From positions 310,001 to 374,000 of the forward strand of contig JABVXV010000035.1 in the NCBI GenBank assembly GCA_013365325.1: 64,000 bases of DNA, read 5' to 3'. This document shows positions 25,212 to 38,967 of the stretch, piece after piece. The notes under the pieces are model-generated. The model did not search any database. It saw only the letters and a list, made by a program, of their open reading frames with translations, and was not told the DNA's origin. Within the stretch, counting starts at the first letter, position 1. Each line of letters begins with the position of its first letter. This DNA is from Dipetalonema caudispina. Lineage: Eukaryota > Nematoda > Chromadorea > Rhabditida > Onchocercidae. The translations under genes and the position numbers were made by a program.

Positions 25212-28200
25212 TGTTTGTAAATACCATGATTAAGTTTTAATGCAGATGGGGTGGGATGAATTGGCTTACTTGTATGCATCTTTATCTTCTATCCCTCCTT
25301 AAGCGAAATTCTCAGAGGGTGGAGTCTCACTTTTCTCCAACAAATAAGTAAAAATGAAAATTCGGTCCCTTTTACCAATTTGTTTCGTTGTGTCTGCATG
25401 TCTTGAATTGTATGTTAACGGCCTTTTATCGAGATAGGTTTGGACTGAGTTAGGAAGGGCCTAAATACTGGTTTCTCTTCATAAGGCTTTAGAAGCATGA
25501 GAAGGCCCAGCTGTCGTTGTTACTAGCTTTTATGTAGGTTACTGACACGAACTGAGGATAGGATAAAGGATCGAATTGAATTTGTGCAGACGAATGGTAT
25601 ATATATTCCTTGTTGATACAGAGATTCAAGGGAACATAATAAAAATATTTGTGTAAATGCTGTTAGGCATTAATAAACTCAAACTAACTTCCTCTTTCTT
25701 GTAGTCGCTGAGCAAACTTCGTTTCATTTGGTTAGCTGGAGAAGGAAGTTTTTGGCCTCCATCGTTGATTATGAGATAATTGTAGCACATTTTTCTTTTA
25801 AAGATATTTCATTTATATGAATTGTTAAGCATAAATTAAATTTGAATTTATTATTTGATCAGGTACAAAAATATATATGTATATATATAGAATGAGAGAT
25901 CGAGCTGAAATTTATAAAGACCTTTATTCCTTTGCTGTTTACTTCTTACTGTGTACATTATGCAATCAAAGCAAAACAGGGAGATTATGTTATAGAACAT
26001 GAAAGATATTCTCTTTCACATTGTCATTAAGTGTGCTTTGTTTGAGTAAAATACCAAAAATTTAATGGAATAAATTTATATGTATATATATAGAATTTAA
26101 TGGAAAAAATTTATATGTTTAAACTTAAAACATTCATTGCTTTTCACTGATTTTTCAGAGTGGTTTTCCGGAGTTTCACAGAAACTTCTTTGTTGTGACA
26201 AAAAAAATTGAGAAGTGAAGAAGCAAAATACTAGAATATCCTGGAACAGTTCTGGAAGAAAGGAGAATGAGAGAAATGCGATGATGAAATAAAAGAAAAA
26301 GGCATGGAAAGAAGGAAACATAAAAATCTTCAATGTTTTATGCTGTTGAAATTTTTTCCAAAACCCTCTGCTGAGCAAAGTCTGCTGAGACGATTTCGTA
26401 GTGCTTCGAAGAATAGAGGAAGCATACACAGTTTGATAAAGCATATTCGCATTTATTTGAGATCGAATATTTCGTGAGCAAAAACTTTCCTAGAAAAGAA
26501 CTTGAAGAGTTTGTGAGGAAGGCGAAAAAAATATATATACCTCAGATAAGTGCGAATATGCTTGCTTTTCAAAAGAGAATAATCCACTGAAGCATGTGTA
26601 TTTATTTCTCTTTTCTCCATATGAATTTTTTACAAAGTTTTTCGTGATTAAAGAAGGAAATGATGAGTACCATGCTCCTGTCATCAATCAGAAATATCAC
26701 CGCCATACGGTACAATCATCTTATTTGTATTAAATATTTATGTATCATTATGTACATGTGATTTTTAATTTTTTTGAAAAATGAAAAAAATTTTAAGTTG
26801 GTATATTGTTCTAAACCTGTCTTTTGCGTTGTAAGGATCTGCTTGATACTGATGAGATAGATATTTTCCTAGATAATGATAAAATTTTGCATAGTAAGAT
26901 AATGAGCAAATCAAGTTTGAAATCGAAGTAAAAACTCATTGTGATGTAGTATATAAACGAATAATTCTTCTCATTATTGCCTTATAGAGAAGTTTGCCAC
27001 ATTCAAGATCTCTCCCTCTATCTCTTTCTTTTTTCGGGCACCATAAACTTCATATATTGGAGGCTGAAACTTTCGGAGCCAAGTACTTGAAATAAATTAA
27101 ATGAGTGAACTGAAAAATCTATAATTTCAAATTTCAGGAATGCCAATGTTTGCAATGCAATTTTTGAGTATTTAAAGAACAGTAACAACATGAAAGAAAC
27201 TCATTCATCCCGATATTATTACCCTTTATCTGGAATTTGATCATGATAGGTTCGACCCCTGTTTTTCAACCTATGTTTTTCTATTACTCTGACAAAAAAG
27301 AAATAATTTCGTAACATGAGGTTTTATACTATTGCATTAATCAGTTTGAAGGTAGGATCGATAACTCGGATCACTTGGCTGATCTTTTTGGTACATTTGG
27401 AGTTGCTGAGTACATGCACATCCCCGCTTTGTTTTGTTAATATGCCTGCACGACGAAATGGGTAGGTCGAACTTCATTCAATGATTTTAAACATGCATAG
27501 ATAAGAAATTATTTCATGCAATCTATAAAATCGTAAACATCGAAACTTAGTTTTTATTTTAAACTTCATCGCCATGCACCGTTGCATTTATATAAACTGG
27601 TAATGGGTCCGTTCCTTCCCTCGATCATTACTGCATAACACTTTTTATCTTTATCACATTTATTACTCTCAATATGTTGGCCACTTCAAGTATAAAAATG
27701 TGAAGAAATTATTTTCCCCATGATAAAAATAAATTAATTTTGTTAAAATGTTGGTACTCCTTTTTTCACTTAAATCTATAGTGATTTGCGAATTGCTTCC
27801 TCAACTTACTGACATCGTACAATTGGTCAACAGGTCGACTACCGTTTGATCGAGGATACAGCTTGAGATGCTAAACAACACTTCATAGCTTAAAATTTTT
27901 TATACTCGAAAAAAAAATTTGTAAATTCCATTTGAAAGAAATTTTTTTCCTGTGTATGCTATTGGCAGCGCGTACAACAATTAGCAGAATAACTTCTGTT
28001 CGAAAAATTAGTATAATCCACATTCTGCAATTATAGTGGATGGTTCTAGTTTTAAAGATTACACCCGAGTATAAAATTTTATTATATTACTACAATTATA
28101 TAATTGATTTGTTAAAGATAAACTGTATGAAGACATCATTTGATTGATACTCGTAACAATACATAACAATGAACTTGCATCAGTTTTTGATTTCTTTATC

Positions 28201-29689
28201 CATTAATCATACTGGAAATAATGTTACGGCCAAAAGCTATTCAACTGTATGTTTAACTGCAAAAAATTAATGCCACATAAAGTTGCACTCACCAATTTTA
28301 CCAGTGAATTTCCACAAATAATTATTTTTATTACAAATCCCTTCATCTTCACAAGCAGCTTTTCTAATACAATGTTGCTGCTTGATCGAATACATTGACA
28401 CATAAGCACCTTTAACTTTTAAACTGAACTTGAAAACAGCATCTTCGTAAGGAAGTTTTATTTCGAAACAAATCTTTCCTTTTTTTGGTGGCGGATAGAA
28501 TTCGCATTTTTGAAAAAAAAAATTATAGTTTTCATAAACATCCAGAAATTGATGAAGATAAGCATAAGGAAGAAGCAGGGAGATTTCGCTCCAAGTTCGT
28601 TTACAAATATTGGTTCAAAAGTTCACATTTACTTACTCCAACAAGTGCTCTAGCTTATTTCATAACCGACCAATTACTTCATGCTTGTTCACATTCCGGA
28701 AATATTGCCCCCAGAAAAAATTATGTACATGACGCATATGAAATTGGTATTCAGAGACACATCTTTCTCTCATGATGAAACCTATTACACGTTAATTCTA
28801 CTTGGTGAGACTTTGTATTTAAGCAACTTTTTAGTATTCTGCTGAATTCTGATTAGCATTAAATAAATCTTAATTTCCTACACGAATATTTCGACAAGCT
28901 TGTTAGAGTACTTAGTAATGACTGGATCAAAGATACCTCAGGTCACAGCATGAAGAGAATCGATAAAATTTTTGAGGAGGACTTCGTATTTCGAAGTGGT
29001 AAGCATTGGAAAATTCCACATCTGCAATTGGTTTGAAATGCAGTGATGCTCCGAAGAGCATTAAGAAGAATCCAATAATAAATTTATTCAGGACCAAGGA
29101 AAAGTGTTCTAAAGAAATGCAGAAATTCGATTTTAGGGAAAAGTGGAATTAGTGATTTATTTAAATCGAAATAGCTATAGGAAAGTACCACCAACAAAAA
29201 TCAACAGAATATGAGGAAAAATATTGTCGGCAACAGTTTAAACTATTGGAATTTATAATGAAAACTGTAAAGTTCCGATAGGCCTCAGCACTATAAAGTG
29301 AAGAATCCTTCATAAGATTTCTTGAAAACCAAAGTGTTTCTCATCTTCTACGAAAAAAAGTGAAGCTAACAAAGTGAATAAAGTGGACGCAAGCTTTGCT
29401 AACATTCAAAAATGTTAGGACCACTTTTGTCAAAGAAGCATATATTTGCATGCCAACTCGAATTTAACAAATGAGGATGAAACACACAAAATAAAGAAAG
29501 GAGAAAACACGACATTCACTATGGGAAAAACAATAGAAAACATCACATCCGCCATTCATTCCATCAGTTATGAATACAAATCGTGATAATGACTGGAGTG
29601 ATGAAAATAATCATAAGAATAAATAATTGAAAATAACGCGTTAGTAACATGCAAAAGAGCACTATCTGTATTGAGAGAAGGCAACGGAT
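25212..29689. other. Intergenic region between Ly-6-like gene and ARF-3
   Basis: About 4.5 kb of AT-rich DNA. It should contain the promoter of the Ly-6-like gene near 25212 and the 3' UTR of ARF-3 near 29690. Open frames at 26097-26444 (minus) and 28485-28775 (plus) have no recognisable motif and use composition like the background. Short related repeats occur at 25875-25893 and 26059-26118. Confidence 0.55.
26059..26118. repeat. Two 25-base direct repeats plus a dispersed copy
   Basis: Units at 26059-26083 and 26094-26118 differ at one base. The spacer shares a 19-base string (26078-26096) with 25875-25893, so a small (TA)-rich element has been duplicated locally. Confidence 0.8.
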
Positions 29690-31799
<2,110 letters not shown>

Positions 31800-31811
31800 T
31801 TATTTTTTCTC

Positions 31812-31817
31812 CTGTCA
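31812..31817 (-). promoter_or_regulatory. Probable spliced-leader acceptor for ARF-3
   Basis: On the minus strand TTTGACAG precedes a short A-rich leader and the ATG at 31793. The position and form suit trans-splicing, but cis-splicing of a 5' UTR intron cannot be excluded. Confidence 0.45.
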
Positions 31818-32978
31818 AATACTACCTACAACAACTTCAGAAATTCCTGGATCATCTTGACAGATAATGAAGAACTGAGCACTCTATTTAATAAACCAAT
31901 CAATACGGATACCTCTACACAAATCAAAAGCAAAAGTCCTTTGGTTAAAAACTTCATGTTTCAGGCTGTATAATAACTTAAGTTTAAAAATCTTTTGGTA
32001 TAGTATGGAGTATGAATTGCATATCAAGAGATTTTTTTGCTTTTTTTCTAACATTTCGATAACTGCAAGAGAAGTAGCAAATCCAAATTCAAAAATGCAT
32101 GACACGACCTTTTATCAGTGGAACCGACTATCGTTTGAAGAAGAATGATGCAGTGTGAAGTTCAAAACTACACTGCACATTTTATGATTTAGGGAAATCT
32201 TATACTGTACCGACAGGGAGGTTTGGGTACACAACAGAACGGCCACTATTAAAAATGTGACTGTTGCCAATAAGTGGATAACAGACCGCTTAAATACTCA
32301 TCTATAACGATTAACTTTTACGAAGTTCTTCGATGGGGACATAACAGGAAAATATTTTTAATGGATTTGCTTCTTTCAGCTTCTTGCAAATCTCCTCCAA
32401 TACCCTTATAAAATCCTACATTTATCCCCTCAAGCACTGTCAAATGAATAAATCGCATGGATGAGAAGAGGCGACCAACTATTATACTCCGCACTATTAG
32501 CCATCACTCGCTGGGAAAGTAATGGTTTTCACAACCAAAAATTTGTTTCGTTCCCGTATAAAGGTAAAATTGTTAATGATTCTTAAGTTTAACAACATCA
32601 TATGTCACATTATATCTTCTGCAGATAACGCGATAAGTGAATACTCTGCAAAAGTTTCATGTTGATAGCCATTAAAAATGTTCATATATCCCACCTATCA
32701 GGTAAAACAGATTATTCATAACTCGATATCATTTACAGATGGGGAAATCTTCCTGGCTAACAGTCAAACGATAACATGCAACCCATTACAGTCATCAACA
32801 ACAACAACAACAACCATCATCTCCGCACCTATCAACATAACTACCCCTAATACAATGCCAAAATATCCAAATACTCAACCAAATCCCACGTCATTGGTGA
32901 TACAAATGGCTCTATATGAAACTGTCCGGCTCACCATCATGATGAATGCAGTTGTCTGTCGCCTAATACCATGGATCG

Positions 32979-33004
32979 GTGTATGTGTGTGTGTGTGTGT
33001 GTGT
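32979..33004. repeat. (GT)n microsatellite
   Basis: GT dinucleotide repeat with one AT interruption near its start. A (CAA)n run lies 170 bases to the left. Confidence 0.95.
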
Positions 33005-33071
33005 GATGGAATTACAGCAAGCATCGCCAGGGGTAGGACACGTTGGAGAAGGCAATATGTAGGGCGTGTCG

Positions 33072-33311
33072 TTAAACTTTACCGTTGAGCAAAATTAAAA
33101 CTTCCAAGACAAGCAGATAAGGATGTTCCGGGTGATGAAATTTAACAAATTTTTCACAAAGAATTTCGAAAGCAGGAACCTGCGAGCATTGAGCAATTGG
33201 ACCAAATAATCTAGTAAGTTCCGGGGGAAATTGACACAATTTAGCCATAGACAAAACAGAAATGCCATTTTGAAATTGAATTAGCAGTCTTTGGAATGGT
33301 AAACTAACCAA
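33072..33311 (-). other. Possible exon(s) of an unidentified minus-strand gene
   Basis: An open minus-strand stretch of about 79 codons reads like protein (LPFQRLLIQF, FPPELTRLFGPIAQ, FEILCEKFVKFHHPEHPYLL) and is less AT-rich than its surroundings. It may be entered through GGTTAG or ATGCAAAG and left through GGTAAAG near 33080 or CAGGTTCC near 33178. No start codon and no partner exon were found, and no family is recognised. It lies between two same-strand genes, so it could be an extra small gene or a decayed exon. Confidence 0.3.
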
Positions 33312-34121
33312 AACCTTTGCATTAATGGGCCACTAAACGATTAAGTATTCAAATTGGATGAATCTAAGAAATCAATTTCAATATGAGAAGAAAATGAAAC
33401 GAATGGATAGAAAAAAGTGGATGTAAGCAGTTTGGAATTTAGGCTTGTATAGAAAAAAAAAAACGTCCTTGAGCCTCACTATGTGTATGCCTTAGATGAT
33501 ATACATGTATCGCCTAATAGTGGCACACTTATAATTTTAAATCTGCCGACTTTTTTTTAATATCACAGTCACAGTGATATGTAAGGAAAGCAGGCTGTGG
33601 TAGGTGATTTTAGAGTATATGAGCCTAGTTGTACTTATGTGTGATCGCATCCCAGTACTTGGCACCATAGCATGGAAAGCTCGCGTTGTTGGTGATTGCG
33701 TTTCATTAAATATTCATTGTTATGTAATAAATTCAGTTAAACTTAATCCACTTCAAGAACTACGCTTAATTACTTACAGAGACAAAGAGAAATAACGACG
33801 ACATTGTCTTTATGCAAAGTAGATGATGAGGTTATTTAGGGAGGGTTTAAATCAGATTCAGCTTAATCTCCAGATATCACTTCATATATCAATTGGAAAG
33901 TTTTCAAAATAAGCAGCTGATTGCTTGAAGTACAGAAAAAGGGGTCTATTCATTCAAGAAGTTAACTGACATAAAGGTTGAGCTGTAAGAGAAATTCTAA
34001 AACCTGGGAGATTTACGACAGTAATTTTTCATCTAAAATATCATGGTAAAAACCATCGTTATTTTCTTCTCTAGAACAGAATGTGTAATCAAAGTACCGA
34101 ATAGCCTATTTTGCATAGCGA

Positions 34122-37007
34122 TTACAGCAAACAGCTAAAACGATCTGAGAGCAAGGTTAGCCTGACGGCTGCTTTCACTGAGCCCAATATTTGTAAGGTA
34201 CCATCCAAATAAGCCTGCATCGGAGTTACTTCTTTCTTTAAAATTTTAAGCAGCAATTCACGACTTAACCAGAAAGTAACATCAGCTGTTGGGCTGATAC
34301 CTTTACAACAATTCCCACAGCCGTTTTTTAAATCCACATAAAAATCACCAAATCCAGTACATTTCACTTGGAAGATATATCCTACGGAGGCGACCAACTG
34401 CTTATCGATAACCATTGTCAGAGAACATAGCAAACGGTCGATATCCAAATTTTTTAAGGAATTACTCAAAACGCATCTTAATTCGTTTTTTTCGCATAAC
34501 CCTTCTCCAGATATGTCCCTTTTTGTATCTTTTTCGATTTGCTGTTGATGATCTGATTGCCATTTTTGCTGCTGCTGTACGACAAATTCCTGTGCAGCAT
34601 CTTTTATCGTTTCAATAATTCGAGAACCTAATTCTGACTTTAACACCTGAAATTCAATGGTTCGGTGAGGAGTTCAAAAGAAATGAAGCAAACTTTTGCT
34701 TTCAAATTGAAGCAAACTTGTTACCTGTTTGTACAGACCTTTTAATCACTGACACGATCACCAAAATTCAGAGTTTTAGTTTATCGTGTGAAGCAACTGG
34801 TCATATTATAAAAACTTGATTCTCACTTTACATTTTTGTAGTCGAAAAGGCGATTCCCCTCACATTTTTCGAGAGTTCAAGTCGGAATTGCAAAATTGTG
34901 ACTGTAGCTATTGAAGATGGTAATGCTAACAGGTAACCAACCTACCTTGCTGAAAGTAGCTAAAGCCATGTTCTCGCCTTCTTTAATTACTTTTACTTCC
35001 GATAATTCAACTTTAGTGATTTCAACACCCCACGCGGTTGTGAGCACGCCAAGTTCAACCTGTATAAAATCGTTTTAACTGCCACACGGGAACGATCGAG
35101 TGAATTTCTAGAGTTCTTTTAAAATGCACTATAAAATTTCTGAATAGTTTGTCTCATAACTTTCATTCAAAACAATTTGGTTTTCTTCAATATAATTACG
35201 AATGTAGACGGGAAAAAATCATGCATAGGATATCATAAAGTGATTGAAAATTTAGTCTGTAAAAGTTTACTCTAATCTTGAAAACTTATTTTCTTGCAAT
35301 CGTACTGTTATTATACCGTGACTAGCTGAGAATATTTTTAAATCTTTAAGAACCTGCAGGTTTTCGCACAATTGTCTACGACCTAAGCTCGATGTAACAT
35401 CACTAACTCGTCGTTTGCAAACCAAACGATGTAACGTTGCAACAGATAAGATACGTGTTGATCGATTTCGTTCTTGTACTGCACAAACTGCTGCCAATGC
35501 GTCTTTCACCTAAACAGTTCAAACAGTTCGTTGAAATCTATGAACGAGAATTTTCTCTGTTTCCTGCTATGCTTTCTGACCTGAGTACAAAAGTGATGGC
35601 AGTGGAGAACTGCTGAGGAAAGGGAAGTTGTTAGAAAACTTCAAATAATCCCAAAAGGAGAAAGACACCCAATACCTTCATCTCTTCGTACAGATATATA
35701 ATTACAAGGATTCTCCAGGTTATTTAATCCAAAGAAGCATATCCAAGAGGTACAGTAACTGCACACTGGATGAAATGAAACCGTATACTGGTCTTTACAA
35801 AAAGCCCAAAGTACTGGTCGAGAAACCACCCTACATGATTCAATCGCTGACCACACTATTGGCGATTAATTTTGACATATCTTTCGCCAGTTTCAACTAT
35901 TTAGCTCTTGAAGGGAAAGTGACTCAAGCTAAGCAAATCATTAATTTTCACCTGCGAGAAAACAGTAGCTCCAAGTTCCACTAGACCCCGATCAAAAGTT
36001 ATTATTTGCATGGGCGGTACATTAAATGCATTCACACGAAGATCCACTTTTGTGTATGTATCTATACATGGTAGTACCACAGTTGTGCCCGGTCCACGAG
36101 TTTTTTGCGCTCGACCAAGCCGAAGTACAACAAGACGTTCAAAATCACCCACAAACTAAAATTCACTGAATGAAAAAGTAGAATTTACTATCATTTCGGC
36201 ATTTTCGGTGATTCCTCGAGAAATCGAGACTTATCCAACCATTTAAATTGAACAATAAATATTGTCACTGAATATAACATACATCATCATTAGATCTAAT
36301 GATTCTAAACCCAAAATTACACGAGTCGAATTAGGTTCAGTTAGAAATTGGGGATCTTGATGTTGGAATTCAAACAAGTCACAAATGAGTTGATTACAAG
36401 CATTCGAAAGCGATTACTATATATGTTGTCATGAAGGATATGTAGAAAGAACAACCTTTAGGGAAAAAATAAGGGAGAAAGGAAGCGTCATCAGGAATAG
36501 TAGAAATGCCAATACAACAAAAACACTTTCCACGGCAGCGGAATGTACAGTAAGTGGTACTTCTTCCGTAACTTCTGTCCTGGTAACGGAGTAGGAATAT
36601 CGGCAGTATCGTGGGCCGACCTGTAAACAGCAACAAAAACAAATCATTTCATCACTATAAACTACCTGAAATCTAACTACATCTCAATATTTCTAAGAAC
36701 TTTCCTTGAGACTGTCCTGCTAATAGTACACACTTCTTAGTGTTCAATCATTTGGTAAACCATAACACTGTATCTTCATAATTTCAAACATATCACAAAC
36801 TTAACGTAACTACCTGAGATTGAGATTCCATTTTGAAGAAACTGTAGAGTACTGAAAGAACAAAATTTAATAACCATAAAAGTAAACCTGAGTTGGATAA
36901 CGTTTTGGAGCTTCATATCCCATTTTATTGAGATCATTATATGGAGCATAGGTGAAAGCTGAACGATATTTGTAACGCCAATCTTCTTCCAAAGCTTCTT
37001 CATTCAT
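34122..37007 (-). CDS. unc-24: Stomatin/SCP2 fusion protein (UNC-24, STOML1 type), 6 exons
   Basis: Exons in transcription order: 36888-37033, 36456-36620, 35952-36155, 35354-35509, 34946-35059, 34122-34646; from the ATG at 37007 this gives about 427 residues, near UNC-24/STOML1 length. Visible: a Tyr-rich N-terminus, one hydrophobic membrane hairpin (SVFVVLAFLLFLMTLPFSLI, about residues 71-94), a stomatin/PHB domain (VGDFERLVVLRLGRAQ, GPGTTVVLPCIDTYTKVDLR, VCAVQERNRSTR), and a C-terminal SCP2 sterol-carrier domain (about 320-427, LKNGCGNC, ADVTFWLS, YLDGTLQILGSVKAA). In C. elegans, UNC-24 acts with UNC-1 and MEC-2 at the plasma membrane to affect locomotion and touch channels. The last acceptor (TTTTACAG at 37034) may receive a spliced leader; a strong donor near 37275 suggests an alternative 5' noncoding exon, since joining it in frame creates a stop. 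Confidence 0.93.
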
Positions 37008-37033
37008 TTCTTCTTGACGTATTCTAGAATGAC

Positions 37034-38143
37034 CTGTAAAACTTCGAATAAAGGTTATTTGTACAGACTTGGCTAGACGGACACAATAATATCAATGAGG
37101 AACACCTCCCAACAATCAATACTAATACGCCAACAACTATCAACAACAACTGCACCGCCTTGACGATTGATGCAGCTAACAACCGCCAGCTGCTGCATTG
37201 ACTGCACGACTAAGAAAAAGTATAAGTTGGATTCATTCATGCCAAATAAAGGAAATCCCATGTGTTCCACTCACTAAGACGAGGATGACACTTTGATACG
37301 CATTCTACCACTATGTTTGATTTCTGTGTTAAGCACTTTAGTATATTTTAAATTCATAATTCTGAGCAAGAAACAAATGATATCCAATATGATTGCATTG
37401 TGAATTTTGTTTTTGATATCTTAAAACAAAGAGAAAAAAAAGGAAATAATGACCGCAGGGATTTCATAGGTAATATTCTGAGAGAACTGACCCAAAAAGA
37501 AAAAATAGGTTGAAGTTGTTGATAAATGCAACTGATGTGATTTAGAATAATAATTTTTTATTTAGCTTTATTATATTACTCAATTTTGTTTCATTGCAGT
37601 GCATTCTGTATGGGAATTATCATGTTTGATTTATTCCTTTTTTTTTTAAATTTAAATTTTCGGTATTCGCGTCCCCGTCGTTGTTTTCAGGTGATGATTG
37701 TTCTTTTGCATTTTGGAAAAAAACCTGAAGCAATAATGGATATCAGTAGAACATTCATTTATTATATTAAACATGTATGCTTCTTAGATAGTTTAATCAG
37801 AAAGGATAAACTAAATGTTAAGTAGTCGGCAGAGCCCTGGCGCAGATATGCAGGATGGACAGGAGATACGCTGCAAGCACAAAATCACCGGTCATCTGAT
37901 CAGCGAAAGATTTAAATGACCACCCGGTTTATTGTTGACATTATAAGCTTCCTCTTGGAATGATTTCTTTAACTTTGTTAAGGGTTATCCGTAGTAGCCT
38001 AAATACCGAAGATACACACTGAAATCAATCAGCTAGGTAACTAATGTGTCATCGGTACTGTTGAAATTCACCAAACCAAATTTTGAGTACTAGGAGAAGA
38101 ACTACAGATTTTAAATTAGGACTTCATTAACTGCAGAAGCATA
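37034..38143. other. Intergenic region between MSP-domain gene and UNC-24
   Basis: The minus-strand donor at 37275 and the acceptor at 37034 probably belong to the 5' end of unc-24. A minus-strand AATAAA at 37928-37933 could end the MSP-domain gene about 210 bases after its stop. No further gene is seen. Confidence 0.6.
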
Positions 38144-38967
38144 CTATTTAACATATACTTTCATTCTAAGTTCTCCTTGTGGAGGCCCATAATGTTCAGC
38201 CCAGGCTCCAGCACATGTTGCTCCTTCTGGTGCTGGTATATGATAGATACCGAAGTGATGTCTGTCAGATTCCGGTACTTGATTGTTGATACATCTGCAA
38301 AAATCCATAATTAAACTTTGCCAGATTTATTGCAGAAAAAAATATGCCACCATTCACTTTTTGATGCTACTACTAAATATTTAAAAGCACTTAAAGTAAT
38401 CCAAAAGATCTTAACTAAAAAACAACTTCGATCTCAAACGCAAAGATAGTCGGATAGAAATTCAGTTGCTCATGATTTTAGCAGTCTTCTTTTTTAAGTA
38501 AAGTTTGGAAAGTTACGCCTGTTAGGCAACGATTAAAAGTGTTACTTTTTCTATCAGTACCCTTCTTTTAATTCCTAATTTGATGAAAATAGGACAATGT
38601 AGCTAAACTTGTAAGTGATATCAATACGAATGGTTTCGCCGTAATCGAGGATTCCTGTGGCTGGTCTTATACGAAATAAATCATTCCTTGTACATTTTAC
38701 TTTGAATGCTTGTCGTGAATCACTTTTATTTGTTAATTTTATTGTAGCATGTATTTCACCCGTAACATCACCAGTAAATGTAAGCTAGAATTCAATGATT
38801 AAAGAGAGTGCAGATTTTATTTTTTTTTTTTTTTTTATAATTTCTTCCGTATTGCTTACAATTTTCCAGTGTAAATAATCATCAAAAAAAGTGGACCAGA
38901 TTACTTTATCTTTTGGTTCTATCCTGAGTAAGAAATTACGCTCTAATGCGCTAGTAGTGAATTTCAT
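38144..38967 (-). CDS. MSP (major sperm protein) domain protein, 3 exons
   Basis: Exons in transcription order: 38905-38967, 38609-38784, 38144-38294, giving 129 residues, almost the length of classical MSP (127). Exon 1 gives LLRIEPKDK, which joins LTFTGDVTGEIHATIKLTN; together with FKVKCTRNDLFRIRPATGIL and YHIPAPEG..AW..HYGPPQGE this is one complete MSP/VAP-type immunoglobulin-like fold. In nematodes such small stand-alone MSP-domain proteins are mostly sperm cytoskeletal or signalling components; function here is inferred from family. Exon 1 has a second in-phase donor (GTAAGC, exon end 38860) that would insert 15 residues into the first strand, which fits the family less well. An acceptor (TTTTATAG) lies 5-6 bases before the ATG, as expected for trans-splicing. 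Confidence 0.85.

Larger units (their letters stand above)
31818..34121. other. Region between UNC-24 and ARF-3
   Basis: About 2.3 kb. It holds a (CAA)n run at 32795-32814, a (GT)n run at 32979-33004 and a minus-strand coding-like stretch at 33072-33311. The plus-strand frame at 32678-33088 is largely built from these simple repeats and is not called as a gene. Confidence 0.6.

Noticed and set aside
27230..27275. tRNA-like T arm (ATAGG TTCGACC CCTGT)
   Set aside because: The five-base stem forms, but there is no A box, anticodon arm or acceptor stem in the preceding 70 bases.
28485..28775. Plus-strand 96-codon open frame
   Set aside because: It starts at a non-ATG codon, includes an A9 run, has background composition and no recognisable motif; transposase was considered but no catalytic motif is present.
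32678..33088. Plus-strand 136-codon open frame
   Set aside because: It runs through a (CAA)n run and a (GT)n microsatellite, has no recognisable domain or splice context, and its length comes from simple repeats.
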